A stretch of 64,000 nt of DNA from Pseudoxanthomonas sp. JBR18 (GTDB taxonomy: Bacteria; Pseudomonadota; Gammaproteobacteria; Xanthomonadales; Xanthomonadaceae): contig NZ_CP116339.1 in assembly GCF_028198165.1 (NCBI RefSeq), forward strand, positions 4,037,001-4,101,000, in the 5' to 3' direction. A program made the translations under genes and the position numbers. Under the pieces are notes generated by a model. The model did no database searches and was not told where the DNA came from. It saw nothing but the letters and a program-made list of their open reading frames with translations. How positions within the stretch are numbered: the first letter of the stretch is position 1; each line of letters opens with the position of its first letter. Of the stretch, positions 38,471-49,330 are shown piece after piece.

Positions 38471-39484
38471 TCAGGCCCGCGCGAAGTCGAACGCCAACAC
38501 CTCGGCGATCCTGGAAGTTTCCAGCATCGCCATCAGCAGCCGATCCATCCCGACCGCCACGCCCGCGCAGTGTGGCATGCCCGGCAGGGCGTCGAGCAAG
38601 TGCCGGTCCTGCGGTGGCTGAACGAGCCCACGGGCAGCGCGGCGCGCGTTGTCGTGGGCAAAGCGTGTGCCCTGTTCCACCGCGTCTTGCAGCTCGTGAT
38701 AGCCATTGGCGAGCTCCACCTGGCCCAGATACAGCTCGAAGCGCTCGGCCACCGGCGGGTCGTCCGCGCGGATGCGCGCCAGCGCTGCCTGCGACGCGGG
38801 CCAGTCATGGACGATGGTCAGCGTGTCGGCGGCAAAGGCCGGCTGCAGGTGGTGGGTGATCAGCAGGTCCAGCCAATCGTCGCGGCCCAGGCCATCGGGA
38901 TCGATCCGACTGGCGGCCAAGGGCGCCTGCAGTTGCTCCAGCGTGGCGCTGAACGGGTCCAGCCCCAGCCCGCGCAGGAACAGTTCGCGATAGCTCAGCG
39001 TTTCCACGCCAGCGCTGCGCCCCACCAGGGCCAGCGCCTGCTGCACCAGTTCCACGGTCTCCTCGGCCAGGCGCAGGTGGTCCCAATCGACGCGATACCA
39101 CTCGAGCATGGTGAACTCGGGATTGTGACGCCCGCCGGCCTCGCCATTACGGAATACGCGGCCCAGCTCGTAGCAGTCGCCGAGACCGGCAGCCAGCAGC
39201 CGCTTGAGCGGATACTCCGGCGAGGTCCGAAGCCAGCGCGTACGCGCCCCGGCGCTGACGTGTCCGCTGAATTCGGTCGTGAAGCTCTCGATGTTCGGCT
39301 CGGTGTTGCCGGCCTGCGAGAGCACCGGGGTTTCGACCTCCAGCACCTCGCGCCGCGCGAAGAAGTCGCGCACCAGCGCGTTGAGCCGCGCGCGCAGGTG
39401 CAGTACCTCCAGGGTCGCGCTGGGCTGCCAGTCGGCAAGCGACCAGGCCGGTTCAGGAGCGACGACATCCGATATTCCTTCCAC
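38471..39484 (-). CDS. epmA: Elongation factor P lysyl-transferase EpmA (GenX/PoxA)
   Basis: 337 residues from the GTG at 39484, against about 325 in E. coli. Class II aminoacyl-tRNA synthetase motifs are visible: motif 1 near VETPVLS, motif 2 FRNGEAGGRHNPEFTMLEWY, and motif 3 GVAVGMDRLLM. Without an anticodon domain, this is EpmA, which attaches (R)-beta-lysine to EF-P. The start is uncertain. The nearest ATG with a good ribosome site (39468) is out of frame, and the frame continues upstream without a stop through a repeat into a DUF559 module at 39485-39916. Confidence 0.9.
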   Translation of the reverse strand: MEGISDVVAPEPAWSLADWQPSATLEVLHLRARLNALVRDFFARREVLEVETPVLSQAGNTEPNIESFTTEFSGHVSAGARTRWLRTSPEYPLKRLLAAGLGDCYELGRVFRNGEAGGRHNPEFTMLEWYRVDWDHLRLAEETVELVQQALALVGRSAGVETLSYRELFLRGLGLDPFSATLEQLQAPLAASRIDPDGLGRDDWLDLLITHHLQPAFAADTLTIVHDWPASQAALARIRADDPPVAERFELYLGQVELANGYHELQDAVEQGTRFAHDNARRAARGLVQPPQDRHLLDALPGMPHCAGVAVGMDRLLMAMLETSRIAEVLAFDFARA

Positions 39485-39916
39485 TACGACAAGACCGCCT
39501 GAATCGTTGTTGTTGTTGCTGTTGTTGCTGTCGCCCCCTCTGCCCCGCCTGCGGGGGAGAGGGCTGGGGTGAGGGGGCTGCTTCTCCGGCCGCTGCTCCA
39601 TATTCACGGCATGCCAAATCGCCTCAAGCACCGCCTCGGTCCGGCCCAGCACGTCGTCATTCCAGAACCGCAGCACCCTGAAGCCGCGTGCCTCCATCGC
39701 AGCCGTGCGCTGTGCGTCCGGTGCAGTCTGTTCAAGATGCTGGCTGCCATCCAGCTCCACGACCAGACCAACCTCGATACAGGCGAAATCCGCGATATAA
39801 GCGCCGATGCGATGCTGGCGACGGAACTTCACGCCCAACTGGTGGTTGCGCAGGCGCTGCCAGAGCCGGTGGCCGGCTTCGGTCTGCGCGCGACGCAGGC
39901 GCTTGCTGTGATCCAT
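39485..39916 (-). CDS. DUF559 endonuclease-like module, in frame with epmA
   Basis: ATG at 39916 follows GAGGGGGG supplied by the adjacent palindromic repeat. Residues 1-108 show the DUF559 (Vsr-like, PD-(D/E)XK) pattern: LRRAQTEAGHRLWQRLRNHQ, GVKFRRQHRIGAYIADFACIE, LVVELDGSQHLE, and FRVLRFWNDDVL. The last 36 codons read through the repeat (PHPSPLPRRRGRGG) and an Asn/Ser tract. No stop codon separates this from epmA, so either a fusion protein forms or epmA starts internally. DUF559 proteins resemble very-short-patch endonucleases; most have no tested function. Confidence 0.65.
39506..39532. repeat. (GTT/GCT)9 trinucleotide tract
   Basis: Nine triplets, GTT with two GCT and a final GTC. On the minus strand it codes for an Asn/Ser run (SNNSNNNN after Asp) in the linker between the DUF559 module and EpmA. 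Length changes here would alter the linker without shifting the frame. Confidence 0.7.
39534..39577. repeat. Palindromic repeat copy A, downstream end of DUF559 frame
   Basis: CCCTCTGCCCCGC and GCGGGGGAGAGGG pair with one mismatch, followed by TGGGGTGAGGGGG. It is the inverted counterpart of the copy at 39922-39967, and part of it is translated on the minus strand as PHPSPLPRRRGRGG. Confidence 0.75.
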
Positions 39917-39921
39917 GCAAG

Positions 39922-39967
39922 CCCCCCCTCACCCCAACCCTCTCCCCCGCATGCGGGGGAGAGGGGG
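39922..39967. repeat. Palindromic repeat copy B, upstream end of DUF559 frame
   Basis: CCCCCTCACCCCAA leads into CCCTCTCCCCCGC (39938-39950), which pairs perfectly over 13 bp with GCGGGGGAGAGGG (39953-39965). It lies five bases from the DUF559 ATG and provides its ribosome-site-like G-run. The orientation is opposite to copy A. Confidence 0.75.
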
Positions 39968-40011
39968 CGGAAACAGCCGGACCCGAAAAGCCCGAGGCGC
40001 CAGCGACACGC

Positions 40012-42507
<2,496 letters not shown>

Positions 42508-42548
42508 TTACGCAAGCTACCCGGCTGTCGCCCGGTGCCTTAAAGAGG

Positions 42549-43268
42549 TCACATCGCCTCCTTGATGCCGGCGCGGATCAGCCAGGCGTTGACCGGGTAG
42601 GCCACCACGAAGCCTGCGCACATGGCGAACTGCATCATCCACCAGAACACCGCGCCGTCCTTGGGCAGCGCCTCGGGCGACCACCAGACGAACAGGGCCA
42701 GGGCCATGAAGCCGTACATGCCGACCTGCCAGGCCAGCAGCGAGGCGGTATCGGCCTTGATCGCGGCCACCAGTCCGTCCTTCAGGCCGAGCCCGCGCAT
42801 CGGCGCGATGGCAAAGTACTGGAAGACGATGCCGATGACGTAGGCCAGCAGCAGCGCCACCAGCCAGCCGCCGAAGACCTCGTTGCCCCACAGCACCAGC
42901 GGCCAGTGCGCGGTGGCGCTCTCGGCGATCACATCGGCGAGCACGCAACCGGCGCCGCAGTGGCTGGCGCCCAGCGCGATCGACTGCCAGCGCGGTCGCC
43001 GCGGGGGATGCATGTGCGAGTGTCCCCCTTCGCCTGCTCGCCCGTCATCGTGCGCCTCGGCCCCGCGCTTCATCCCACGACCGAAGGCGAAATACGCCAG
43101 CAGGCCCACCGGACCGGCCCACAGCATGGTCAGCGGCCAGACCGCCTCCATGATCGCCATGTGCTGGCGATAGCCCGCCACGAAGATGTCCACGACCACC
43201 ACGCCCACGCAGGCGGCGGCCAGCAGCAATGAGGCCAGGCCCCAGGGTGAAAGTGCTTGGACAGACAC
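42549..43268 (-). CDS. DUF4396 membrane protein
   Basis: 239 residues from the GTG at 43268, chosen because GGGAG is six bases upstream; an ATG at 43316 lacks a site. About six hydrophobic segments occur. A His-rich loop (HDDGRAGEGGHSHMHPPRR) lies before the DUF4396 core GASHCGAGCVLADVIAE and YFAIAPMRGLGL. The His and paired Cys residues suggest metal binding, but this is inference. It is inserted between zipA and ligA. Confidence 0.8.
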   Translation of the reverse strand: MSVQALSPWGLASLLLAAACVGVVVVDIFVAGYRQHMAIMEAVWPLTMLWAGPVGLLAYFAFGRGMKRGAEAHDDGRAGEGGHSHMHPPRRPRWQSIALGASHCGAGCVLADVIAESATAHWPLVLWGNEVFGGWLVALLLAYVIGIVFQYFAIAPMRGLGLKDGLVAAIKADTASLLAWQVGMYGFMALALFVWWSPEALPKDGAVFWWMMQFAMCAGFVVAYPVNAWLIRAGIKEAM

Positions 43269-43466
43269 GGCAGGCTCCCAGACAAACAAGCCCAATGCTG
43301 GGACCCGCCACGCCAACGCAGTGTCGATGTCCTCAGCTGCGGCTCACACCGCGCGGACGGCGAACTGCGGAACGCAGCGCAGGCCATCGCCTGTTGAGAC
43401 GTCAAAACGATCCCACACCCCGGCACGCACAAGCCTGCCAGGCCTGCGTGCCCTACCTGCGCCCGC

Positions 43467-44177
43467 TTACCAGCGCGGCGCCTTGCTCAGCGGTGGCGCC
43501 TCGTGCTGGCGGTCGTAGCCGCGCAGTTCCTCGCGGATGTGCTGGATGCGCTGCCGGCCCAGCGCATTGCGGCTGTCGTCCAGGACCACACCATCGAGCA
43601 GCTCGGCCATGCGCTGCACATTGGGCAACATCATCTCCCAGGCCTCGAGCGCGGTCATCGGCGCCGGCAGGGTCAGGAAGAAGGCGATCGCCGGGGTCTC
43701 CAGCTCACGGATCGCGCCCATGTCGAAGCTGCCCGGCTGCATGATGTTGGCCATGCTGAACACCGGCCCGCGCTCGGGATGATGTTCGATCAGCCGGTGG
43801 AAGACGTTCATGTGGCCGAAGGTCAGGCCGGTCTTCTCGGCGGCCACGACGATGTCTTCGCCACGCAGCATCTGTCCGGCCTTGGCCGCGACGTAGAGCG
43901 AGATGATCTTGTCGAAGTCCTGGCCCGGCCGGCGACCGAGGTCTTCACCGGCGGCGGGATCGCGCAGGCCCAGGTCCTGCTGCACGCCCGTTTCGCCAAC
44001 GGCCTCCGCGGCGGCCTCGTCCCCGAGGCTGGGTTCGACCCGGGGCTGCTCGCGATCGCCTCGCTCCAGGCGCCGTCCCTGCGAGGGCTTTTTGGGCTTG
44101 CCGAACAGCAGCATCGCGCCGATCAGCAAGGCACCGACGACGGCAATGCCGATCCGCAGCATCCAGACATCGGACAT
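43467..44177 (-). CDS. zipA: Cell division protein ZipA
   Basis: 236 residues. One N-terminal membrane helix (about 7-25), a short charged linker (about 26-85) and the C-terminal FtsZ-binding domain (about 90-215), with VFHRLIEHHPERGPVFSMAN, FDMGAIRELETPAIAFFLTLP and a closing helix. ZipA tethers FtsZ to the inner membrane and stabilises the Z ring. The linker is much shorter than in E. coli. It starts 40 bases after smc, the usual gammaproteobacterial neighbour. Confidence 0.95.
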   Translation of the reverse strand: MSDVWMLRIGIAVVGALLIGAMLLFGKPKKPSQGRRLERGDREQPRVEPSLGDEAAAEAVGETGVQQDLGLRDPAAGEDLGRRPGQDFDKIISLYVAAKAGQMLRGEDIVVAAEKTGLTFGHMNVFHRLIEHHPERGPVFSMANIMQPGSFDMGAIRELETPAIAFFLTLPAPMTALEAWEMMLPNVQRMAELLDGVVLDDSRNALGRQRIQHIREELRGYDRQHEAPPLSKAPRW

Positions 44178-44217
44178 CAGGCGCTCCTTCCTTCAAACAG
44201 GCGCGATGGTGACATGC

Positions 44218-47200
44218 TCAGGCGGCGCCGGCCAGACGCGAGGCTTCGGCCAGGTCCACCGAGACCAGGCGCGAGACGCCCGGCTCGCGCATGGTCACGC
44301 CAGAGAGCTGATTGGCCGCCTCCATCGTCGCCTTGTTGTGGCTGACAAACAGGAACTGCACCTTCTCGCTCATCTCCTTGACCATCGCGGCCAGGCGGCC
44401 GACGTTGGCTTCGTCCAGCGGCGCGTCCACCTCGTCGAGCAGGCAGAACGGCGCGGGGTTGAGCTGGAAGATCGCAAACACCAGCGCCACCGCGGTCATC
44501 GCCTTCTCGCCACCGGACAGCAGGGTGATGCTGGACACGCGCTTGCCGGGCGGGCGGGCCATGATGGCCACGCCGGTGTCGAGCAGATCCTCGCCGGTCA
44601 GTTCCAGATAGGCATGGCCGCCACCGAACAGACGCGGGTACAGCGCCTGCACGCCGGAATTGACCCGGTCGAAGGTCTCCTTGAAGCGGCCACGGGTCTC
44701 GCGGTCGATCTTGCGGATGGCTTCTTCCAGCGTCTCCAGCGCCGCGGTCAGGTCGGCGTTCTGCGACTCCAGGTATTCGCTGCGCGTACTGGCCTCGCCG
44801 TACTCGTGGATGGCGGCCAGGTTGACCGGCTCCAACCGACGCATACGGGTGTCGATCTGGGCCACGGCCGCTTCCCACTCGGCCGGATCGGCCACCTCGG
44901 GCAGGGTCTCGATCACCGCCTGCAGGACGAAGCCGGCCTGCTCCACCGCGGTGGACAGCTGCTCGGCCTTGAGGACCAGTGCCTGCTGGTCCAGGCGCCG
45001 CTGGGCGATGGCCTCGCGCTGGGCCAGGGCCTGCTCGTCGCGCTGCTGGCGGGTCTGCTCGTATTGGCGCAAGCCGTTGTCGATGCCATCCAGCGCGGTG
45101 CGCGCCTCGGTCAGCACGCGTTCGGTACGCACGCGCTCGGCCAGCGCGTTCTCGCGCTCGGCCTCCAGCGAGACAATCGGATCGTCGTCGCCGCTGAGCT
45201 GGGCGGTGATCTCTCCCAAGCGTGAATCCAGCTGTCCGCGCTGGCCGCCCATGCGATCCAGGCTCTGGGTCAGCGAAGCGATCTGGGTGCGCTGGGATTC
45301 CAGGGTCAGGGCCAGGGCGTGGGTGGCCTCACGCGTGGTCCGCGCCGCCTCGCGCGCGCTGTCGCGGGCGCTGGTCAACGCCTGGCGCTCGGCGTCGAGC
45401 TGGCGGCGTGCGTCCTCCTGGTCGGCCATGCGGGTGACCGCGTCCTCCAGGCGCAGGCGCGCCTCGGCGGCCTGGTCGCGGGCTTCCTCCAGCGCACCGG
45501 ACAGCTGCGCCAGTTCGCCGTCGATACGATCGATGCGGTTGCGCGCGGCATCCACCTTGCCCTGCTGGCCCTGCAGCTGGCCGGCCAGCTCGGACACGGC
45601 GCGATGCGCCTGGTAGAGCACACGCTGGGCTTCCTCGCGCGCCTGTTCGGCGGCCAGTGCGGCTTCGCGCAGGCTGCCCACCTCATCCTCGGCCTGCGCC
45701 TCGCGGGCCTGCAGATCATCGATCTCCGCACGCAGGGACTGGATCTCGCGTTCGCGCAACAGCGCGCCCTGGCGGGACGCACCGGAGCGCTGGACATGCA
45801 CCCAGCCTTCGCCCAGGCGCTCGCCGGCGCGGGTGATGACCGCATCGCCCGCCGGCAGCGAAGCCAGCAGCGCGCGCGCGGCGGCCAGGTCCTCGGCCGC
45901 GTGCAGGCGCGACAGCAGCCGGCGCACGGCCAACGGCCCCTGCACCTTGGCCGCCAACGAAGTCGGCGCGAAGGTCTCGCTTCCCTGTTCCGGCGAGACC
46001 AGGGCAATGCGGCCCTCGCCCAGGTCGGCCAGGGCTTCGACAAGCGACTCCGGCGATTCGACCAGCACGCCCTCGATCAGTCGGCCCAGGGCGCCTTCCA
46101 CGGCGTTTTCCCAGCCGGCCTCGACAGTCAGCGACTCGCCGACGCGGCTGGCCGAATCCAGCCCACGCGCCTTCAGCCACGCCACCGCCGCACCCTGCTC
46201 CTGGCCGAGGGCGGCTTGTTGCAAGGCCTCCAGCGAGGACAGTCGGCCGCGCGCGCCCTGGGCCTGCTTGCGCACCTCGGCCAGTTCGGCCTGCAGCGCG
46301 CGCTGGCGCTCGCTCACCCCATCGACGGCCTGCTTGCGCTGGTCCACCGCCTCGGTGAGTTCGTCCAGCGACGCCTTCTTGACCTCGTGCTGCTCGTACA
46401 GCGCCTCGTAGGCCTCGGCCAGGGATTCCAGGTCCAGCCCGGCGCGCTCGGCGGTCAGCGACTCGCGGCGACGGTCGGCTTCCAACGACTGGCGGTCCAG
46501 GTAGTCCACGCGGGTGCGCTCGACCTCGCCAGCGCGCGAGGATTCGGCGGTGGCGCGGTTGTGCGCTTCCCAGCGCTGCTGCCAGTCGGCCAGCTTCGCT
46601 TCGGCCTCGCGCAGCGCGTCCTGGCGCATGACGTCGTCCTCGCGCAGCTGTTCGAGCTGCGGCTCGGCTTCCTCCACCGACGCGCGCAGCACGGACAGGC
46701 GGGCGCTGTCGCTGTCCATGTGCGTGCCCAGTTCGGCCAGCTGCGCCTGGGCCTCGGCCTGGGCCTTGACCAGGCGGCTGGAGAGGTCGCGCTGGTGCTG
46801 GATCTGCTGTTCGATGCGGGCCAGGTTGCTGGCGACCTGGTAGACGTCGGCCTGCGCCTTGTTGAGGACCTCGACGGCTTCCTCGCGGCGCACGCGGTCG
46901 CCTTCGATCTGGGCCTCGGCCTCGCGCTGTTCGGCGATCAGTTGCTGCAGGCGGGTCTCCTCCACCGACAGGCCTTCGCGCAGCCCGGACAGTTCGCCGT
47001 CCAGGCCGCGGTATTCCAGCGCCTTCCACTGCGCATCCTTGACCCGGCGTTCTTCCTGGTAGGTCTGGTATTGCTCGGCCTGGCGCGCCTGGCGCTTGAG
47101 GTGCTCGAGCTGCTTGTCCACTTCCTCGCGCAGGTCGGTCAGGCGCTCGAGGTTCTCGCGGGTGTGGCGGATGCGGGTCTCGGTCTCCTTGCGGCGCTCC

Positions 47201-47721
47201 TTGTACTTGGAGATGCCGGCGGCTTCCTCCAGGTACACGCGCAGGTCCTCGGGCCGGGCCTCGATGATCTGGCTGATCATGCCCTGCTCGATGATCGAGT
47301 AGCTGCGCGGCCCCAGGCCGGTGCCCAGGAACAGGTCTGTGATGTCGCGCCGACGACACTTGGTGCCGTTGAGGTAGTAGTTGCTCTGGCCGTCGCGACT
47401 GACCGTGCGCTTGACCGAGATCTCGTTGAAGGCGGCGAATTCGCCGGAGATCGTGTGGTCGGAATTGTCGAAGATCAGCTCGACGGTGGCCTGGGACACC
47501 GGCTTGCGTGCCGAGGAGCCGGAGAAGATCACGTCGGTCAGCGAGTCGCCGCGCAGCCGACTGGCCGAGCTTTCGCCCATCACCCAGCGCACCGCGTCGA
47601 TGATGTTGGACTTGCCGCAGCCGTTGGGACCGACCACGCCGGTCATGTTGGTAGGCAGGTGCAGCGTGGTGGGATCGACGAAGGACTTGAAGCCGGCGAG
47701 CTTGATCGTGGACAGGCGCAT
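44218..47721 (-). CDS. smc: Chromosome segregation protein SMC
   Basis: 1167 residues from ATG 47721, beginning MRLSTIKLAGFKSFVD. Walker A is GPNGCGKSN (about 31-39). Two long coiled coils flank a hinge (about 510-640). The C-terminal head has the signature LLSGGEKAMTAVAL and Walker B PFCLLDEVDAPLD. It condenses and organises the chromosome with ScpA/ScpB. The upstream ATG at 47760 would add 13 unlike residues. The gap 47722-47930 is AT-richer near 47810-47860, where TATACT on the minus strand may be a -10. Confidence 0.96.
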   Translation of the reverse strand: MRLSTIKLAGFKSFVDPTTLHLPTNMTGVVGPNGCGKSNIIDAVRWVMGESSASRLRGDSLTDVIFSGSSARKPVSQATVELIFDNSDHTISGEFAAFNEISVKRTVSRDGQSNYYLNGTKCRRRDITDLFLGTGLGPRSYSIIEQGMISQIIEARPEDLRVYLEEAAGISKYKERRKETETRIRHTRENLERLTDLREEVDKQLEHLKRQARQAEQYQTYQEERRVKDAQWKALEYRGLDGELSGLREGLSVEETRLQQLIAEQREAEAQIEGDRVRREEAVEVLNKAQADVYQVASNLARIEQQIQHQRDLSSRLVKAQAEAQAQLAELGTHMDSDSARLSVLRASVEEAEPQLEQLREDDVMRQDALREAEAKLADWQQRWEAHNRATAESSRAGEVERTRVDYLDRQSLEADRRRESLTAERAGLDLESLAEAYEALYEQHEVKKASLDELTEAVDQRKQAVDGVSERQRALQAELAEVRKQAQGARGRLSSLEALQQAALGQEQGAAVAWLKARGLDSASRVGESLTVEAGWENAVEGALGRLIEGVLVESPESLVEALADLGEGRIALVSPEQGSETFAPTSLAAKVQGPLAVRRLLSRLHAAEDLAAARALLASLPAGDAVITRAGERLGEGWVHVQRSGASRQGALLREREIQSLRAEIDDLQAREAQAEDEVGSLREAALAAEQAREEAQRVLYQAHRAVSELAGQLQGQQGKVDAARNRIDRIDGELAQLSGALEEARDQAAEARLRLEDAVTRMADQEDARRQLDAERQALTSARDSAREAARTTREATHALALTLESQRTQIASLTQSLDRMGGQRGQLDSRLGEITAQLSGDDDPIVSLEAERENALAERVRTERVLTEARTALDGIDNGLRQYEQTRQQRDEQALAQREAIAQRRLDQQALVLKAEQLSTAVEQAGFVLQAVIETLPEVADPAEWEAAVAQIDTRMRRLEPVNLAAIHEYGEASTRSEYLESQNADLTAALETLEEAIRKIDRETRGRFKETFDRVNSGVQALYPRLFGGGHAYLELTGEDLLDTGVAIMARPPGKRVSSITLLSGGEKAMTAVALVFAIFQLNPAPFCLLDEVDAPLDEANVGRLAAMVKEMSEKVQFLFVSHNKATMEAANQLSGVTMREPGVSRLVSVDLAEASRLAGAA

Positions 47722-47930
47722 GCGACGTTGGATTCCGGGGGCAGCGGCGACGCACTCCATCGCGCGCGGCCTGGGTGAGGATCAGGATGACATCCGGCGC
47801 GCAACCCGTTGAATAATTTTACGAATATGGCACGCACGCCAGCCGCCAGCGACCAGTATAACGGGCGCCACGGACGTGGGCCGGCCCGATGTCCGGACCA
47901 CTCGGCCGCGCTCGTCGGCGCGCGGGCGTA

Positions 47931-49022
47931 TCAGCGCACCGCGAGGCTCAGCCCGGTCTCGGGATCGAAGGCGTGGAGGCGATCCATCGGCAGTGCCATG
48001 GCCACCCGCTCCCCCACTTCCGGGGTGCCCTGCGGCGGCACGCGCGAGATCAGCAGATCCTCGCCGAAGCGCAGATGCAGGAACGCCTCGTTGCCCACGA
48101 ACTCGATGCTTTCCACATCGGCCTGGAACGCGGCCTGCCCGTCGCGCGCCGGCTGCAGGTCCTCCGGGCGCACGCCCAGCACCAGATCGCGCCCGGCATG
48201 GCCGGCCAGCGCCGGCGTCAGCGCGCCCAACTGGACCTGGCGCCCGTCGGCCTGGACGAGCTGCGGCGCTTGTCCCACCTCGAGACGGCCATGCAGGAAG
48301 TTCATCGCCGGGCTGCCCAGGAAGCCGGCGACGAACAGGTTCGCCGGCCGGTCGTACAGCGCCTTGGGCGTGTCGATCTGCTGGATCTGCCCATCCTTGA
48401 GCACCACGATGCGCTGGCCCAGCGTCATGGCTTCGACCTGGTCGTGGGTGACGTAGATCATGGTGGTGCCCAGCTGCCGGTGCAGCTTGGAAATCTCGGT
48501 GCGTACCGAGTTGCGCAGCTTGGCGTCCAGATTGGACAACGGCTCGTCCAGCAGAAACACCGCCGGCTCGCGCACCAGGGCCCGGCCCAGGGCCACGCGC
48601 TGGCGCTGGCCACCGGACATGGCTTTGGGCAGCTTGTCCAGCATCGAGGTCAGGCCCAGGGTCTCGGCCGCGGCCTTGATGCGTGTGTCGATGGTGGCCT
48701 TGTCGTGCTTGCGCAGCTTCAGGCCGAAGGCCAGGTTCTCGGCCACGGTCATGTGCGGATACAGAGCGTAGGACTGGAACACCATGGCGATGTCGCGGTC
48801 CTTGGGCGCCACGTCGTTGACCACCCGGTCGCCGATCTTCAGCGTGCCGCCGCTGATCTCTTCCAGCCCGGCGATCATCCGCAACAGCGTGGACTTGCCG
48901 CAGCCGGAGGGTCCGACCAGCACCATCAACTCGCCGTCGGCAACCTCGAAGCTGGCCCCGTGCACGGCCACCTGGCCGTTGTCATAGACCTTGCGGACCT
49001 GATCCAGCTGCACACTCGACAT
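47931..49022 (-). CDS. ugpC: Sugar ABC transporter ATP-binding protein (UgpC/MalK/MsmK type)
   Basis: 363 residues from ATG 49022, with GGGAG six bases upstream. Walker A GPSGCGKST (37-45), the Q-loop in MVFQSYALYPHM, signature MSGGQRQRVALGRAL, Walker B VFLLDEPLSNLD and a C-terminal MalK-type regulatory domain (about 240-363) ending in GVRPEDLQ and DRLHAFDPETG. This class powers CUT1 sugar importers and can serve several permeases. No permease lies beside it, but the importer at 59.4-62.5 kb lacks an ATPase. A LacI-type operator lies on the glk side. Confidence 0.9.
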   Translation of the reverse strand: MSSVQLDQVRKVYDNGQVAVHGASFEVADGELMVLVGPSGCGKSTLLRMIAGLEEISGGTLKIGDRVVNDVAPKDRDIAMVFQSYALYPHMTVAENLAFGLKLRKHDKATIDTRIKAAAETLGLTSMLDKLPKAMSGGQRQRVALGRALVREPAVFLLDEPLSNLDAKLRNSVRTEISKLHRQLGTTMIYVTHDQVEAMTLGQRIVVLKDGQIQQIDTPKALYDRPANLFVAGFLGSPAMNFLHGRLEVGQAPQLVQADGRQVQLGALTPALAGHAGRDLVLGVRPEDLQPARDGQAAFQADVESIEFVGNEAFLHLRFGEDLLISRVPPQGTPEVGERVAMALPMDRLHAFDPETGLSLAVR

Positions 49023-49109
49023 CGTTGCTCCCGTGGCGTCAAAAGATTGCTGCATTGCGACATCGGCAAGGCCGCCCCAGCCTGGCTTTGCAAGGCTACG
49101 CTGGCCCCC

Positions 49110-49157
49110 GTGACGGCAGCCGGCGAGCCGCGCTATTCTGCCATGTAAGCGTTTTCA
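49110..49157 (+). promoter_or_regulatory. glk promoter with LacI-type operator
   Basis: GTGACG (49110-49115) and TATTCT (49134-49139), spaced 18, form a weak promoter. TGTAAGCGTTTTCA at 49144-49157 follows at about the start point. Its halves TGTAAGC and TGAAAAC (after inversion) agree at five of seven positions around a central CG, the layout of LacI/GalR-family operators. Confidence 0.5.
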
Positions 49158-49330
49158 ACACGCAACCTGACACCATCGACACGCCGGAGGGGGCCATGTC
49201 GCTAGAGGGTCCGCATTCGTATGCGGGACATCGCCTGAACGGGGCACGCGCTAACATCCGGCGCGCCTTGCAGCCGGCCCGTGCTTCCGCGCGTGGCGGC
49301 CTTTCCCATTCAAGAACCCAGGATTCCCGC

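Noticed and set aside
38995..39468. Protein starting at the well-placed ATG 39468 as the gene upstream of epmA
   Set aside because: That frame is shifted against EpmA and encodes an Arg-rich shadow. It is useful only as evidence that the EpmA start is disturbed.
43421..43452. GGCACGC/GCGTGCC hairpin between zipA and DUF4396 as a terminator
   Set aside because: Only seven pairs with a long loop and no T-run.
45319..47778. A plus-strand open frame of 819 codons opposite smc
   Set aside because: Leu/Gly/Gln-rich antisense shadow of the SMC coiled coil.
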